Source: Gambelia wislizenii (lineage: Eukaryota; Chordata; Lepidosauria; Squamata; Crotaphytidae). Taken from it: DNA of 64,000 bases. The stretch spans positions 168,606,596-168,670,595 of the forward strand of contig JAUMIR010000005.1 of assembly GCA_030847615.1 (NCBI GenBank), in the 5' to 3' direction. Positions 42,660-54,235 of this stretch are shown one piece after another; within the stretch, counting starts at the first letter, position 1, and every line of letters begins with the position of its first letter. The position numbers and the translations under genes were made by a program. Under the pieces are notes generated by a model. It did no database searches. It had not been told where the DNA came from and saw only the letters and a list, made by a program, of their open reading frames with translations.

Positions 42660-44275
42660 TTGACTGATGAGATGTCCAGTAAACCCGTTTTTGAGATTAG
42701 ACTGGATCAGTTTGAGCCAGTGAATACCGATGACATGGACAAGATCCTTGGAAAAGTGAGGAAGACGGCATATCCTCTCCACCCTTGCCCATCATGGCTG
42801 GTGATCCAGGGGGGTGATGCATTGATGGCCTTTCTCAAGGAGACCATTAATGTGTCCCTTAGGGAAGGAATTATGCCATCTTGTTTAAAGGAAGCAGTTG
42901 TGAGACCGCTCCTAAAGTTACCTTCCCTGGACCCCCTGCACTTGAAAAATTATAGACTGGTTTCCCATTTGCCATTTTTGAGCAAGGTGATAAAGTGGGC
43001 CGTAGCTTCTCAACTCCAAGTGATCTTGGATGAAACCGATTTTCTAGATCCATTTCAAACCAGCATCAGACCGAGATTTGGGGTGGAGACTGCCATGGTT
43101 GCTCTGGTACATGACCTTCACCAAAACATCAACAGGGGAAGCGTGACCCAGTTGGTGCTTCTGGATCTCTCAGCAGCTTTTGATACGATTGATCATGGCA
43201 TCCTCTTGGAAAGCCTGGAAGAGTTGGGGATTGGAGGCACTGCACTTCAGTGGTTCCATTCCTCCTCTCAGATAGATTCCAGAGGGTGATGCTCGGGGAC
43301 AGTTACTCATCAAAAATAGAGCTTAATTGTGGCATCCCTCAGGGCGCCATCCTGTCCCCAATGCTTTTTAATATCTATATGAAGCCGCTGGGAGAAATCA
43401 TCTGGAGACATGGGGCGGGGTGTTATCAGTACACTGATGACACCCAAATATATTTCTCCATGTCTCAGTCATCAGCCATGACAACAAATGGTATTTCTCC
43501 CCTCAGTCACTGTCTTGTAGTGGTAATGGACTGGATGAGGAAAAATCAACTCAAACTGAATGCATAGAAAATGGAGGTGCTTACAGTGGGGGCCCCTAAA
43601 CCTGGTATTGGGTTGCAACTGCCAGTCCTGGGCAGTGTCATGCTCTCTGTTAAGGACTGTGTTCACAGTTTGGGGGTGCTCCTAGACTCGTCGCTTCACA
43701 TGACTGCTCAGGTGAATGTGACAGTCAGGAGAGCTTGTTATCAGCTTCGGCAGATATGCCAACTGCGCCCTTACCTTGAGACAAAGGACCTAGAAACTGT
43801 AATGCATGCACTAGTAACCTCTCGACTCGACTTCTGCAATGCTCTCTACATAGGGCTACCCTTATATCTAGTTCAGAAACTACAACTGGTGCAAAATATG
43901 GCAGCCAAGATAGTCATTGGGAAATCGAGAAGGGAGCATATTACTCCAATCTTGAAATCCCTTCACCAGCTGCCTATCAGTTTCCGAGCACAGTATAAGG
44001 TGTTGGTAATGATCTATAAAGCCCTATATGGCCTAGGTCCAACCTACCTAAGGGATCGCCTCCTCCCATATAATCTGCCCCACACCCTTAGGTCTTCTGG
44101 GAGGGGTTTATTGCAACCAATGAGATCTAGATTAATATCAACCTCCCAGAGATCATTTTCTGTCGCTGCTCCCAGACTATGGAACGCCCTGCCAGAGGAG
44201 ATCTGTCAAGCAACTAGATTGGAGAATTTCAAAAAAACCCATCAAAACGGATCTCTTCCAGCAGGCCTTCCCTGA
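42660..44275 (+). pseudogene. L2 ORF2 reverse transcriptase and C-terminal region
   Basis: Frame 42660-43289 gives the fingers and first palm motif (LKNYRLVSHLPFLSKVIKWA, LLDLSAAFDTIDHGILLESL). A shift near 43250 moves it to 43250-43567 (GIPQGAILSPMLFNIYMKPL, then CYQYTDDTQIYFSMS). A TAG at 43567 precedes 43571-44275 (234 residues: SRLDFCNALYIGLP, YKALYGLGPTYLRDR, VAAPRLWNALPEEI). The catalytic box reads YTDD instead of the YADD seen at 16195. Two breaks make it inactive. Confidence 0.85.
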
Positions 44276-44567
44276 ATAGAACAGACCATTTTAATGGATG
44301 CTTCTCCCTCTTTTTATGTTTTTATGTTTATGTTTTGATTCTATAGTTTTAAAGTTTTAGGGTAGTTATTTTATGTCACTGGTGAATCTGCCAGTTATTT
44401 TAAATATATGCACTATTATATGTAATTTTAAGGGGGGTAAATTGTTTTAAGTTACTACTATTGTTATGGATTTGTTTTTATATCCAATTGTTGTGAGCCA
44501 CCTTGATTGCCTAATAGGCAAAAGGCGAGGTACAAAAATAAAGTTGTTGTTGTTGTTATTATTATAT
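44276..44567 (+). other. L2 3' UTR and tail
   Basis: T-rich UTR, then a conserved 'gtgagccaccttgattgcc' stem region and a tail of GTT then ATT units (44542-44566). Confidence 0.8.
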
Positions 44568-44574
44568 CCAGCCC

Positions 44575-45110
44575 TCTTCATTGGGCATGTAGGAAGTATT
44601 CCAGGAAGTTGGTTTGTTGGGAGTACAGCCACAGGAAGTGTCAGCGGGCTCAATGTAAGTTCAAGTCTGTGAGACCTCCCTTCTGCCTCACCAAAAGCTT
44701 GCATGCTCCCAACCCCCTGGTGGGCAGCAGCCATTTTGTCAGTGTGTCCCGGCATGGCAGCCAATGAGAAGAAGGATAGGGGGGCCACCTCTCAGAGCAA
44801 CAGTAAATCAGGGTGTGCCAAATAGTGAGATAGTGGATGATCACCTAGCGGGGAGGTTAGCCCTCACTACTGTAAGATTGGCTGTCTTGCTTCCCCTCTT
44901 TAAACAATACCAAAATAAGGCAGCCACCAGGTTCATAAAAGATGGGTTTTCCAAGGGGTCCAGGATACCAGTAGAAGGGCCACATGTAGCGGTTGAAACA
45001 GGTAATCTCAAGTTGGCTCAAGAATTGCCAGAAGTGGTGGCAGCAAAAATAGCAAAGGAATGTAAGGAGGGGTGGGTGGCAGGGCCATTCACCAACTGGC
45101 CATAAGTAAT
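44575..45110 (+). pseudogene. DIRS gag zinc finger and start of RT region (resumed after L2)
   Basis: Directly after the L2 tail the frame 44507-44767 reads RKLVCWEYSHRKCQRAQCKF, matching RRLVCWEFNMGKCFRSCYKF of the other DIRS copy. Further on, frame 44764-45105 ends with LKLAQELPEVVAAKIAKECK, matching LKSAAALPEVVASKIAKECA of the minus-strand copy. This confirms that a single DIRS gag was split by the L2. Confidence 0.7.
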
Positions 45111-46265
45111 TTAAGGGTATTCTTATTAGGGGCATCCCCAAGAAAGCCCTAGGAGAATTCAAGCTCATCTACCACCTCTTGTACTCAAAGGGAGCATCAG
45201 TCAACAACACCATTTCACTGGCATACTGTTCAGTTAGATATGACTGCTTTGACCAGGCAATTTGCCTAGTATATGCTAATGGCTCGTGGTACCTTTGGAA
45301 AAATGTGATATTCAATCAGTGTTTAGGCTCCTCCCAGTACACCCAGATGACTTCTGCCTGCTAGAATTTAAGTTTCAGGAGCTGTGGTATTGCATCAAGG
45401 TCATGCCTATGAGGGGTTTGGTCAGTTGTGTTGTGTTTCAGCACATTCATAGAGTGGACAGTAAAGTATAGGGCTGGGTCTCCTTTTGTTACCCATGAGT
45501 TGGATTATTCTTTAATGATAGGAGGCGCTGGAGGTGAGGAATGTGTCAATTTGCTGAATGTGTTCCAGGCTTTGGCTGTGGAGCTGGGTACCCCACTAGT
45601 GCAGAAGACTGAGGTCCCACCAATACACTGGTCTATTTGGGCATCTTGTTAGATTTGGTATGGGGGAGGAAGGTGTGGTCCCTGTCTAAGGAGAAGTTGG
45701 ATGCATTGAGGGATCAGCTTAATGATTTGCTGCACTGCAAAAAGCTACCCTTAGAGATGTCCAGGCCTTCTCAATTTTGCCTGCAAGGTTCTGTCCCCAG
45801 GAAGGGTTTTCTGCATGCATCTTGGTAGGATCACAGTTGCAGTCAAGGCTCTACACCACCAAATTTGGATCTCCTGGGATGTGAGGGAGGATCTGGAGGT
45901 GTGGTTGCAGTTCTTCAGGAATTATAATGGGGTTTCCATGTGGCAGGAGGCTTGGGAGTCAGGTGTGGGGTTGCAGGTGCACTCAGACACAGCCGGAACC
46001 TTTGAGTTTGGGGTTCACTTTCAGGGGTTCTGGTGCAAGTTGGTTGTAAGGTAATATATTGTAGTTTGAGACCTCACCTTCCTTGTGTTTTTCCTGAAAC
46101 TGGTGGCCATCTCCACATGAATGGACAGTTTCAGGTCTAACATGTTATGTTTCTGGTGTGACAACCAGATGGTGGTCAAAGTCATCAATAGGCAGTCATC
46201 TCTGTCAGAGAGGGTCATGAGACTGGTAAGGAGGTTTGTGTTGCTTTGTTTGTCTGCAGTTGTTA
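45111..46265 (+). pseudogene. DIRS reverse transcriptase and RNase H, decayed
   Basis: Copying enzyme of a tyrosine-recombinase retroelement. Landmarks in shifting frames: LVVPLEKCDIQSVFRLLPVH near 45283-45345, VMPMRGLVSCVVFQHIHRV near 45402-45460 (normally a P-M-G-C/S motif), LMIGGAGGEECVNLLNVFQ near 45512-45568, VYLGILLDLVWG near 45633, LSKEKLDALRDQLNDLL near 45683, DVREDLEVWLQFFRNYNGVS near 45878-45935, then WCDNQMVVKVINRQSSLSER near 46158-46217. The polymerase box is degraded (ELDYSL where DD is expected). Many frame changes. Confidence 0.7.
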
Positions 46266-46560
46266 GTCACAACTGGTAGTGTTGGGGTTCCCTTGAGGGA
46301 CTTGGGGGGTGCGGGGCAGAATGAGTCTTACTTGGCCTGGGAGTGAATGCCTTTCCTGCACCTCCTGGTGGCAGGGGGGCCATGCGGGGTGAATTCTGCC
46401 CATATGGATCCTTTCCTGCCATCCCAAGGGTTCTGGCATTGGGCCAGATGATCAGGCTCATCGGGTTGGTCAGTGCCTGGATCTGGACCCATGCATTTGC
46501 CAACTCAATCTACATCTGTAGCCAATAAAGCTGTGACCTTTCTCTTCCACATATATTGTT
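46266..46560 (+). other. DIRS 3' terminal region, recombinase missing
   Basis: Follows RNase H directly; contains 'ggttctggcattgggccagatg' and AATAAAGCTGTGACC near 46525. In DIRS-order elements a tyrosine recombinase gene normally lies here; none is visible, so about 1 kb or more seems to be lost. Confidence 0.5.
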
Positions 46561-46740
46561 AGTATTGTGTGTTGTTTTGCATGGAGCAAAACTTGCCCCT
46601 GGACACGCAAGAGTATACCAACCTCCACAATGACTGAAAAGGACATATACAGGTATACATTGGACTTATACTTGCATATATTAACTAAGAGGCTGCTGGC
46701 CTATGTATGTTAAGTAGCAACCCCCCTCCCCAAAGAATTT

Positions 46741-47062
46741 CTTAGGAGATTATCAGATGCGGCAAAAACCATGTCAGAAGATTGCGACAGGAACAGAAAC
46801 GGGTAACATTACCAGATGATGTCACCTTCAGCAGTCCGGGGGCATAGCGCAGGCATGAATAAGCCATCCCTTTTTATTGGCGGCTTGTCCCTATCAATAG
46901 AAAAGTGAAGCTTTGTCTGCGGCAGAGCTATGCCCTGGGAATGACTAAGGATGCGGGCGTCTGATAATGTAGCCCTTTCTGTTCTCATCACAATCTTCTG
47001 ACGCAGTTTGGGACACTTTTTTTTTTTTGCTGTGTTTCACCTGATCTGATAATTTCCTCAGC
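46741..47062. mobile_element. Unclassified foldback element with repeated ATTATCAGA motif
   Basis: Left arm GGAGATTATCAGATGCGGC ... GTCAGAAGATTGCGACAGGA (46744-46795) pairs with the right arm read in reverse (AGGAAATTATCAGATCAGG ... GTCAGAAGATTGTGATGAGA, 47058-46980). The motif attatcaga recurs inside (46813 as attaccaga, 46961-46969 inverted). About 320 bp, non-coding. Target duplication not evident; family unknown. Confidence 0.55.
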
Positions 47063-48546
47063 CGTGGGGGGACTTTTTTCCCTACAAGCCATCCAAGGAA
47101 TGGTCAAATCCCAGCTCAGTAAATCTCAATAGATCTCATACTGTATAATAGCCTGGGGTTGATGGCTGAACTCCAGTAAGCATGCTGGGGAAGAAGTCTC
47201 CTCTAGCAGTCCTACACTGGCTGCTCCCTTGTGTCTACAGCTCCATCACCCTGTTACAGATTGGCTGAAGGAGTTCATCTATGAATATTTCGGCTGCTGT
47301 TGCACATGTGGGGGAGATGGAAAAGGTTCTGCCTTTAGCACAATGCTGCTCTTTCCTCCCTAGCTATGCAAAGTTTAGTCAAATTTACTCAGATACACCC
47401 CTGCAGTTAGTCAGTAGCCACGGTAACAGGAAGATTCCCAGATGCTGTTGCACAGCTGTGGTGAGAGGAGTACTGAATGCTTCCTTCTATAAGCGCCCCC
47501 AAAATGCATAGGCTTGTTCAAGTGAGGGTTATGCTGGTATATGTCACTTACATGATTATAGCCATTGACTGGAGACACTAATCCATACAAAGTGGAATGT
47601 GGTTGGTGGAAAATTACTTTATCTTGTGCCTTAGGAAGATCCCTTAGCATCTGAGTTTTAGGTAGAACTTTACCCCTTAAGGGTGTTAGGCATGCTTGTT
47701 TGGTATGACCTCTTAGTTTGGGTTCAGCCTCCGAGTCATTCCCTCTGATAGAAAATTCATGTGATTTCAAAATGAAATAACTATAAGATAAGCAGAGCTG
47801 ATTCATGAATCTTGTAACCTTAGATTATGGTAACATGCCACAACAGGCACTTAATAATGAGATAACATGTTGGTCTTCACTTTTCCTGTTAGTGTGTGTG
47901 CGTGCGTGCGCGTGCAGAATGTGATTATTAATTTCTGGAAAGCTTTCTTTTGACTAGTGTGAATCTGCTAGTTAAACTGAGACCATGAGAGAATCATGAA
48001 AACTTGACTAGAGACTTCACCATGTATTTTTGTCTATCAAATATTAGCTCATCAGGGGAAAGATTCTAGCTTGGCGTGCTAATTTTCTCTGTGTGACAAG
48101 GTTTTGTTTTGTTCAAGTTGGGAAAACATTCAGAGGTTATCCTTCACTTGCATCCAAGGATGACAATAGATCTATACAGATGTTTCAAAATGGTAAGTAA
48201 AGGATATGCATACATGCAGGGATCTTTGTATAGGCCCTGCCCTGCCCTTTACATCCAATCTACTGTTGTTGCCTAAATAAACAAGTAAACAAACAAGTAA
48301 ATCTGAGGAGAGACTATAATTACATTCATCTGAACATGGCTACAAACTTCTGTGGGATTGGGAACCCTAAATATGCAAGTTTGTGATCATACTGATAGCT
48401 ATGAACTGCTTTCAGCCCAACTGTTTTACTCTCTCCTCTGACTGTCCTGGTCAACATGAGGAGGAGCCAGCCCTTCCATGCTTACTTGTATTTTTATAAT
48501 ACCTGCATACAGTTCTTGCTCCATTATTTTCCTAAATGTATTGACT
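47063..48546. other. Intergenic, nothing recognised
   Basis: A GT/GC-rich run at 47893-47915. No gene supported; the 131-residue minus-strand frame at 47411-47806 shows no motif. Confidence 0.4.
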
Positions 48547-48937
48547 AGGGGTGGGCAATTATTGGGTGTTAGGGGCCACACCCTCAGGGGATCTTGGATG
48601 GCTGCTCCCCATCACACACCCCAAATTAAAAAAAAAACATTTTAAAATGTTTTTAAATGTTAAGGAACACCCCCAAAGTGTTTCTAGAAAGCACAGGAGG
48701 CAATTTCTCCATGGTTCTTGGCCCTCTCCCAGGGCCTTTCTTGGATCTAAAATGGTTCAGGAAAACAATGATATGGAGAAATGTCCTGCCCACACTTCCT
48801 GGCAGCATTTAAGGGTGAGATAGATAGACAGATAGATAGATATTAAAAAGAAGTCTATTGATATCAGGAGGCCCTGGGAAACCACACAAGCAGCCTTGGG
48901 GGACCTGTAGCCCACAGCTTCACTTCTATCACCCCTA
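48547..48937. mobile_element. hAT-like MITE with GGGGTGGGCAA ends, copy 3
   Basis: Left end AGGGGTGGGCAATTATTGGG; right end (CTTCTATCACCCCT) is a decayed inverted match. A (GATA/GACA)n run lies at 48819-48842 inside. Confidence 0.45.
48819..48842. repeat. (GATA)n microsatellite
   Basis: Six GATA-type units with one GACA. Confidence 0.85.
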
Positions 48938-50151
48938 GTATAGACCAATTGTAAGCCATGTAATGTGTACAAGCTACCATTGTTTTCAATTTGCACTGGA
49001 ACCCATACAGTTTCATGAAACATGGAGAAAACCATGAGACCAATGTGCATTTATAGACAAAATCCAAGGTGTGCAGTTGATATGGGTCTAGACCACACCA
49101 TCTTTGTGGATGTGGGAAAACTCCTGCACAGACGCAACCTTATTATGTCATAATCTTTTTGAGTAGGAAATTAGCTTTCAAATTATAATTAACCAGCCTA
49201 TTAGAATTGAGACATTATGTAGGATTTTCTGCTGTTGGAATAAACAAGCACTTCCTCATGTAAAGGAAGCACACAGTGGGTGATGATTATGGTAGCTGAT
49301 TGAAATAAGTAAGCAGATTGGAGGACATTAAAGTTTTATTCCTCCTTGCCATCTGCTTTCCCTTCACGCCACACAAAATATTGTATGTATTACATACAGT
49401 GGACTAGATCTCTACACCAGTAGCAAAGACACTGTGAAGTAACCCAGCAGTGAGTTGACTGATTCATACAAACAGCCTCCATGCCTCCTTCTGGTCCTGT
49501 TTGTTTCTCATGCGATTTTTGGCTTTGAATCTGAGACGATTCATCTCACTAATGACACTCCATGGGAAACAGAACAAACAGTGGATACTTTGTTTCCCAC
49601 ACTAAAAAAGCAATTTGCTAGCTTTTATTGAATGGGATAGACCCATGTAAACAGATCCAGAGCTGATTCTGGCCCTTGAGCATAGTAGCAAGTGGGCTTA
49701 TAAGAAATGGTGAGCAAGAACTGTGATGAACTGCAATGAGCTTAGGACTGAATGGTTTTTCAGCAAAGCCATGGAAGATGTACTAATCAAGAAAGATCTC
49801 CCTAATGCACTGGTCTTCAGAACGGACTCATGGGTATGTCAGAGACATTTACAGCAAAGGTGAGATCATTCTTTCATCCTGATGGCAAAATTCAATTTCA
49901 GAGAAGTTCTCAGGAGCCATATTCTTACGGTGAGCAGAACTAAAGGCAAAGTGGGAAGACCAAAAAAGACCAACTCATTTAGTGGAAAGGTAATACGTAC
50001 TACCAATAAGCGAGCCTTAGGGAATGAATCCTTTCGGAATGGGGTGGGGGAGCCTGTACAAAAACTGGGAAACCACCAAATGTTGGTGTCATGGGAAAGG
50101 GAGCAGAGCCATCTTGGGAAGCTCAGAGGCTCATAACTGGGGCACTGTCAC
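48938..50151. other. Intergenic, nothing recognised
   Basis: No domain, RNA gene or repeat family identified. Frame 49882-50136 is basic and Gly-rich but unrecognised. Confidence 0.4.
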
Positions 50152-50341
50152 TTGACACAATTATAGCACTATGATTCTGCTTTAATTGCTGTGACCGCAT
50201 CCCATGAAATCCTGGGGTTTGTAGTTTGTTGAAGCTCTTGAACTCTCTGGCTGAGAATTTTTCATACCTCTCTCTAAACTGCAAATCCAAAGATCCCACA
50301 CAATGTCATGGTGGTTAAAATGGAATCATAGCATAATAACA
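50152..50341. mobile_element. hAT-like MITE, relative of 1163-1380
   Basis: 'acaattatagcactatgattctgctttaattgctgtg' on the left faces 'gtggttaaaatggaatcatagcataataac' on the right; central 'gaaatcctggggtttgtagtttg' as in the sister copies. Confidence 0.6.
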
Positions 50342-50945
50342 GAGACCCTTTATCATAGATGACAAGGAGATTTGTGATGATTCTTTACTTCCCTAGCTGT
50401 TAGAGCCTGAAGTTCTCCATCCTGTGGTGTTAGTAAGGCCAGGATCACCCCTCCCTCTGGCGGTATCACCTGGTGTGGTTCAGTCTCTCCTCACCCCCCC
50501 CCATGCTGCCAATGTCTCCAGCCATGTTTATAGAGTAATTGGTAGGTTCTGGATCCACTTGCTGAGTACTCTTAGGTTCAAGTTGTTCAGAAAGAGGAGA
50601 AAATGAAGGCATGGGGAAGTGTGAGTATGGGCAAGAACAGTCATCTCACTTCCCCCAATGTAACGGAAAGATTAGGTGACAGTACCTCACTGATAGATTT
50701 GCCCTGAAAGAAATACTAGAGCATTTCACTTCCACTTGAGTGGGAAAATAGAAGACTAGAGATGGATGAATCCATGAGGTTTGTTTTCACCCATATTCAT
50801 TCCCTCCCCCATCTCAATTTTTTTCCATCCTGTTCATGAAGAAAAAAAGAGTGTTAACAAAGTTTCTATCAAAAATCAAACCAGATGAAATTCTCAATCA
50901 TTGTCGTGGAAGACCAGAGGCTTGATAAATGTCTATGAGATCTAA
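50342..50945. other. Intergenic, nothing recognised
   Basis: No supported feature. Confidence 0.35.
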
Positions 50946-51326
50946 GGGCTTGTCTAGACATAGTGTACACTGCAAGTGGGTGGGCATTTACACCCATTTG
51001 CAGCCACACTTTTTTGTCTCTACCATTTTTTGCCTGTTTGCATCCATTCACATCTATTCAAATGGAGTGGTCACATGCTCTGATAAAGGGCAATAGAGTG
51101 GAAATGTACAGCAATGTGAATTCAAATGTTCACACATGCAAAATGCACATCTACATGCATTCTCCTGAAAACTTCAGGGAAAACCGTAAATCCTTTTACT
51201 GAGAGGTTTGTAGAGTTTTTACCTCCCCCCCCTTCAGAATACTGTGAATCTCATTCAGATCACATTGTGATACATCATATTCTCTGCGAATTCTATCAGG
51301 AGTATTTTCATTGTCTGGACAACCCC
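50946..51326. mobile_element. Harbinger-like MITE, copy 4
   Basis: Left end GGGCTTGTCTAGACATAG, right end ATTGTCTGGACAACCCC; flanked by TAA at 50943-50945 and TAA at 51327-51329. Non-coding interior. Confidence 0.65.
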
Positions 51327-51329
51327 TAA

Positions 51330-51845
51330 ATTTTACATCCATGCTAACATAAGTAATAAGCCCAAGGAAACAGTTTTGTTCTACAGTATAGTGCAGGGAG
51401 AATTTTGCAAAGCTCTTGACTAGGATATCACTATGATTTATGTGGTTTTCATGAACTGCCAAAACAAATAAACAAATGAAGGAGTAGGATAAGGAGAAGC
51501 AAGCACTTTCATCTGAACCTCTCTACTCAAAAGAGAGAGGGGGGAGGGAGAGAGATCAGGAAATTTCTCCTTCTCAGATTTGTCAGGTTTTTCTACAAGG
51601 GCCACCTCAGTTCTTCTTATTATATTCATGAAAATTTTCCACATAAACTGCAGGGGGATAAGTATGTCCCATTCTTGCTTGCTCTCTTTTTATTTCTCCT
51701 GCACAAAGCACCTTCCATTTTTCACATGAAATTTGATAGGCTTGGTCCTTCAGAATGAGAATGTATTTATCTAAACAATTTAAAAGGGGTAAAACAATTT
51801 AAACATTCTAAAAACATATTGTATAACAGAATAATACAAAACATT
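51330..51845. other. Intergenic, nothing recognised
   Basis: A GA-rich patch at 51528-51556. No gene supported. Confidence 0.35.
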
Positions 51846-52021
51846 ATTGTTGTTGTATGCCTTTAAGTCATTTCTAACATATGGGGACCCTAAGGTGCAC
51901 CCATCATGAAGTTTTCTTGCTAAGATTTGTTCAGATGGGGTTTGCCTTTGCCTTCCTCTAAGGTGAGAGAGTGTGACTTGCCCAAAGTCACCCAGTGGGT
52001 TACTATGGCCAAGCAGGGATT
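51846..52021 (-). mobile_element. Sauria-type SINE, 5'-truncated (minus strand)
   Basis: Plus-strand 'ttgttgttgtatgcctttaagtc' is the complement of the typical CAACAA-ended Bov-B-like tail. The body (complement of 'gtttgcctttgccttcctct' and 'gagagtgtgacttgcccaaagtcaccca') runs to 'gcagggattta', where the tRNA head should begin but a TG/TA microsatellite follows. Confidence 0.75.
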
Positions 52022-52030
52022 TATTACATC

Positions 52031-52052
52031 AGTGTGTGTATGTGTGTGTGTA
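52031..52052. repeat. (TG)n microsatellite at a SINE/DIRS border
   Basis: TG units with one TA, followed by TATATA and CATACA-type sequence to about 52105. Confidence 0.8.
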
Positions 52053-52410
52053 TTTATCAGAGCATGTGACCCATATATATACATACAAACTCACACATAC
52101 ATACAGAACAACACCCAACGGGGACACCCTGAGGTTATCCATGGGGGGGGAAGGGAAGGGGCCAGCTACCCTCCCTGTGGCGCATTCCTTAGCAATCTTG
52201 GAGGCAACGACCTCGGGCAAGGCAGCTGCTGACTTGAGATTTCCAGATGCAGTGGCCAGCCTGGGGCCCACCGCCGGAATTCTAAAGCCAGACGAAAACC
52301 CATCCCTAAGGTAGCAAGCTGCCTACCTATCTGGTTAGGCATCTAACAAGGGAAGCATGGCCTGCAGCTTCACGGGGGTGAAGGCCATCCTACGTGGGTA
52401 TGAGGGGTCC

Positions 52411-53660
52411 CTAATTCTTACTACTTCCTTGCCCGGCGTTGCCTCCTGAACCTGCCTCCTTCTTAACGCCGGAGGAAGCAGGGTGTCCTGAGCGAAAGGA
52501 CTGGGAAGAAGACCCCGACCGGGAGCAGCTGATCTTGGGGTAATTCCCGTAGCAGTTTTCACAGTTGTGCTCAAACTTGTAACAGGAACGGAAACATTTT
52601 CCCATGTTGAACTCCCAGCAGACCAGGCGCCTGGGGTCCTTTTTCCGAGGTGGCTTAGCCGCCTCTGTCTTGCCCTTGATGTGGGAGCCCACGATGACCA
52701 GCCAAAGCTTGTCATTGATGAGGTCCCATCTAGCCCTAGCGTTCCGGGAGGCCCTTTTCTGAAAAACAGCATCATACTCGATGGTTGTGGTGTCACCAGC
52801 CAAAGCCCTGGCCTTGAGCATATTGCTCAAATGGTTGGCTAGATGCCACCCCTTCTCGGGGTAGGCAATCCCCACCACTCCCATGAATACGGTGTATCCA
52901 GCCAACCAATTGAAGAATGTATGGTCAACTGGGTCTGGCTTGGCCTTATCCGAGCTTTTGTCGGATTTAGGCATGCTGCCCACCTCCCCTTCGGGTTTTA
53001 GTAGAGTGAAGACATCCACATAATACCCTTTCAAAATATTGTCTCGCACTTTCCTGTCAAGGTGGATCCCTAGAGGATCCTCATGGTCTTGGAACAACTT
53101 GAGGGGAAGGGGGTCACAGAAGGAGCCCTCACCGTCACACCAGGCCCTGGATGGGCCCGATGCAGAGGGTTCCAGCTGGGACCAAGCACTGATGGCCCAG
53201 GGGAGTAAACCAGGAAGAGAGGCCGCAGCCCTCCAGTATCCCCCCCATCAGAGGACTCACCAGATGTTCCCTCGCTGTCTGAGTCCCTTCTCCTTCTGCA
53301 CTTAGTGTGCCGCCTTTTCTTCTCCCACTTAGCCTCCTTCGTATCCTTCTTCTTTACCCCCTCCTTGGCCCTCTCCTGGGATGAAGCAGCCGATGATGCT
53401 GTACTGAGATCGCTCCCCGATGTGGAGAGGCGTCTTTCTCGAGGGCCGTCCGCCTTGGCTGATATGGAGGGGGATGAGGCCTTACCACGCCGTTGTTCCC
53501 CTGAGTTGATTGGTTCTGATGCTTGTCCTTTGTCAGAAGGGCTTGTTCCAGACTCCCTACTGGACCTCAGCTCCCCCACCTGTTCAGCCAGAAGGGTCAC
53601 CACCTTGGTGAGCTCCTACAGGTTGGGGGCCTGGCTGCCCGTAAGGAGGTTCTGAATGGC
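52411..53660 (-). pseudogene. DIRS gag-like protein, frameshifted
   Basis: The N-terminal part is in the frame 53070-53603 (177 residues: VTLLAEQVGELRSS, Ser-rich and Lys/Arg-rich linker, 'RRRRDSDSEG'). The C-terminal part is in the frame 52411-53097 (228 residues): DPLGIHLDRKVRDNILKGYY, FTLLKPEGEV, FFNWLAGYTVFMGVVGIAYP, RARWDLINDKLWLVIVGSHI, and a C-terminal finger zone CWEFNMGKCFRSCYKFEHNC followed by ENCYGNYPKISC. Cys/His spacing fits the C-x7-C-x3-C-x4-H finger usual at the gag end of DIRS-type elements. One frame change near 53080 separates the halves. Confidence 0.7.
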
Positions 53661-54235
53661 CTTTGGGGACCTTGCGGTTGCCCTTGAGTTGCGCTTGGCT
53701 GTTGCTGATGCACCTCGCCCACGTGGGGCCAAGGCAGCCCAAGACCTGGGAACCTTGCCCATTTGGGCCCGGGTAACTGGCCTGTTTGGCTGGGCCTTCT
53801 TTTTGAGTGGCATACTTCCCATGATTGCAGCTCTTGTTTTTTGGTTCGGCCTAAGCCTGATGCACCCTGGCTGGCTTGTCTGCCCTGATTTTTCTGGGCC
53901 ACCCCACTCGGCTTGCCCCCTCACTGGGCTTGTCCGCCCTACTAGGCTTGTCCGCCCTTGGCCAGGAGTTCCTGGCCTCTCCACCCCTTCCTTGGTGGCT
54001 GTCTCTGCTCAGAGACGGTAGCCGGGAGAGTGGGGTCCAGCCGGACTGCAGGCCTCCAGTTGGCTCCGCAGCTGGCCCCACTTCCGATGGCTCACGGCCC
54101 GTGCCGAGAGCCGGCTTGCCAACTGCCCAGCTGTGGCCGGTAGGCCGGGGGGTTGCCCTGCCAGGTGGGCCTAAAAATTAGTCGCCCTTCCAGCCTTCCT
54201 GCAACCTGGACCTGAGCGGCCGCGAGCCCTCTGGC

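Larger units (their letters stand above)
40605..44567 (+). mobile_element. L2-clade LINE, near full length, inserted in DIRS gag
   Basis: Starts at or near a tandem-repeat 5' region (40612-41135), followed by a leader, ORF2 endonuclease (41430-42100), RT and C-terminal region (42660-44275), and a 3' UTR with 'gtgagccaccttgattg', 'aggcgaggtacaaaaataaag' and (GTT/ATT)n. About 3.96 kb. The flanking gag sequence resumes immediately after the tail, which fixes the 3' border at about 44567; no clear target duplication. Confidence 0.8.
39530..46560 (+). mobile_element. DIRS-order retroelement, split by an L2
   Basis: Three DIRS parts lie on the plus strand: gag-like N-terminal part (about 39690-40600), gag zinc finger plus RT and RNase H (about 44590-46265), and a terminal segment with AATAAAGCTGTGACC near 46525. 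They correspond to the other copy at 52100-54660 on the minus strand. The L2 at 40605-44567 sits inside gag. No tyrosine recombinase or methyltransferase sequence is visible between 46265 and 46560, so the copy is internally deleted. Confidence 0.7.
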
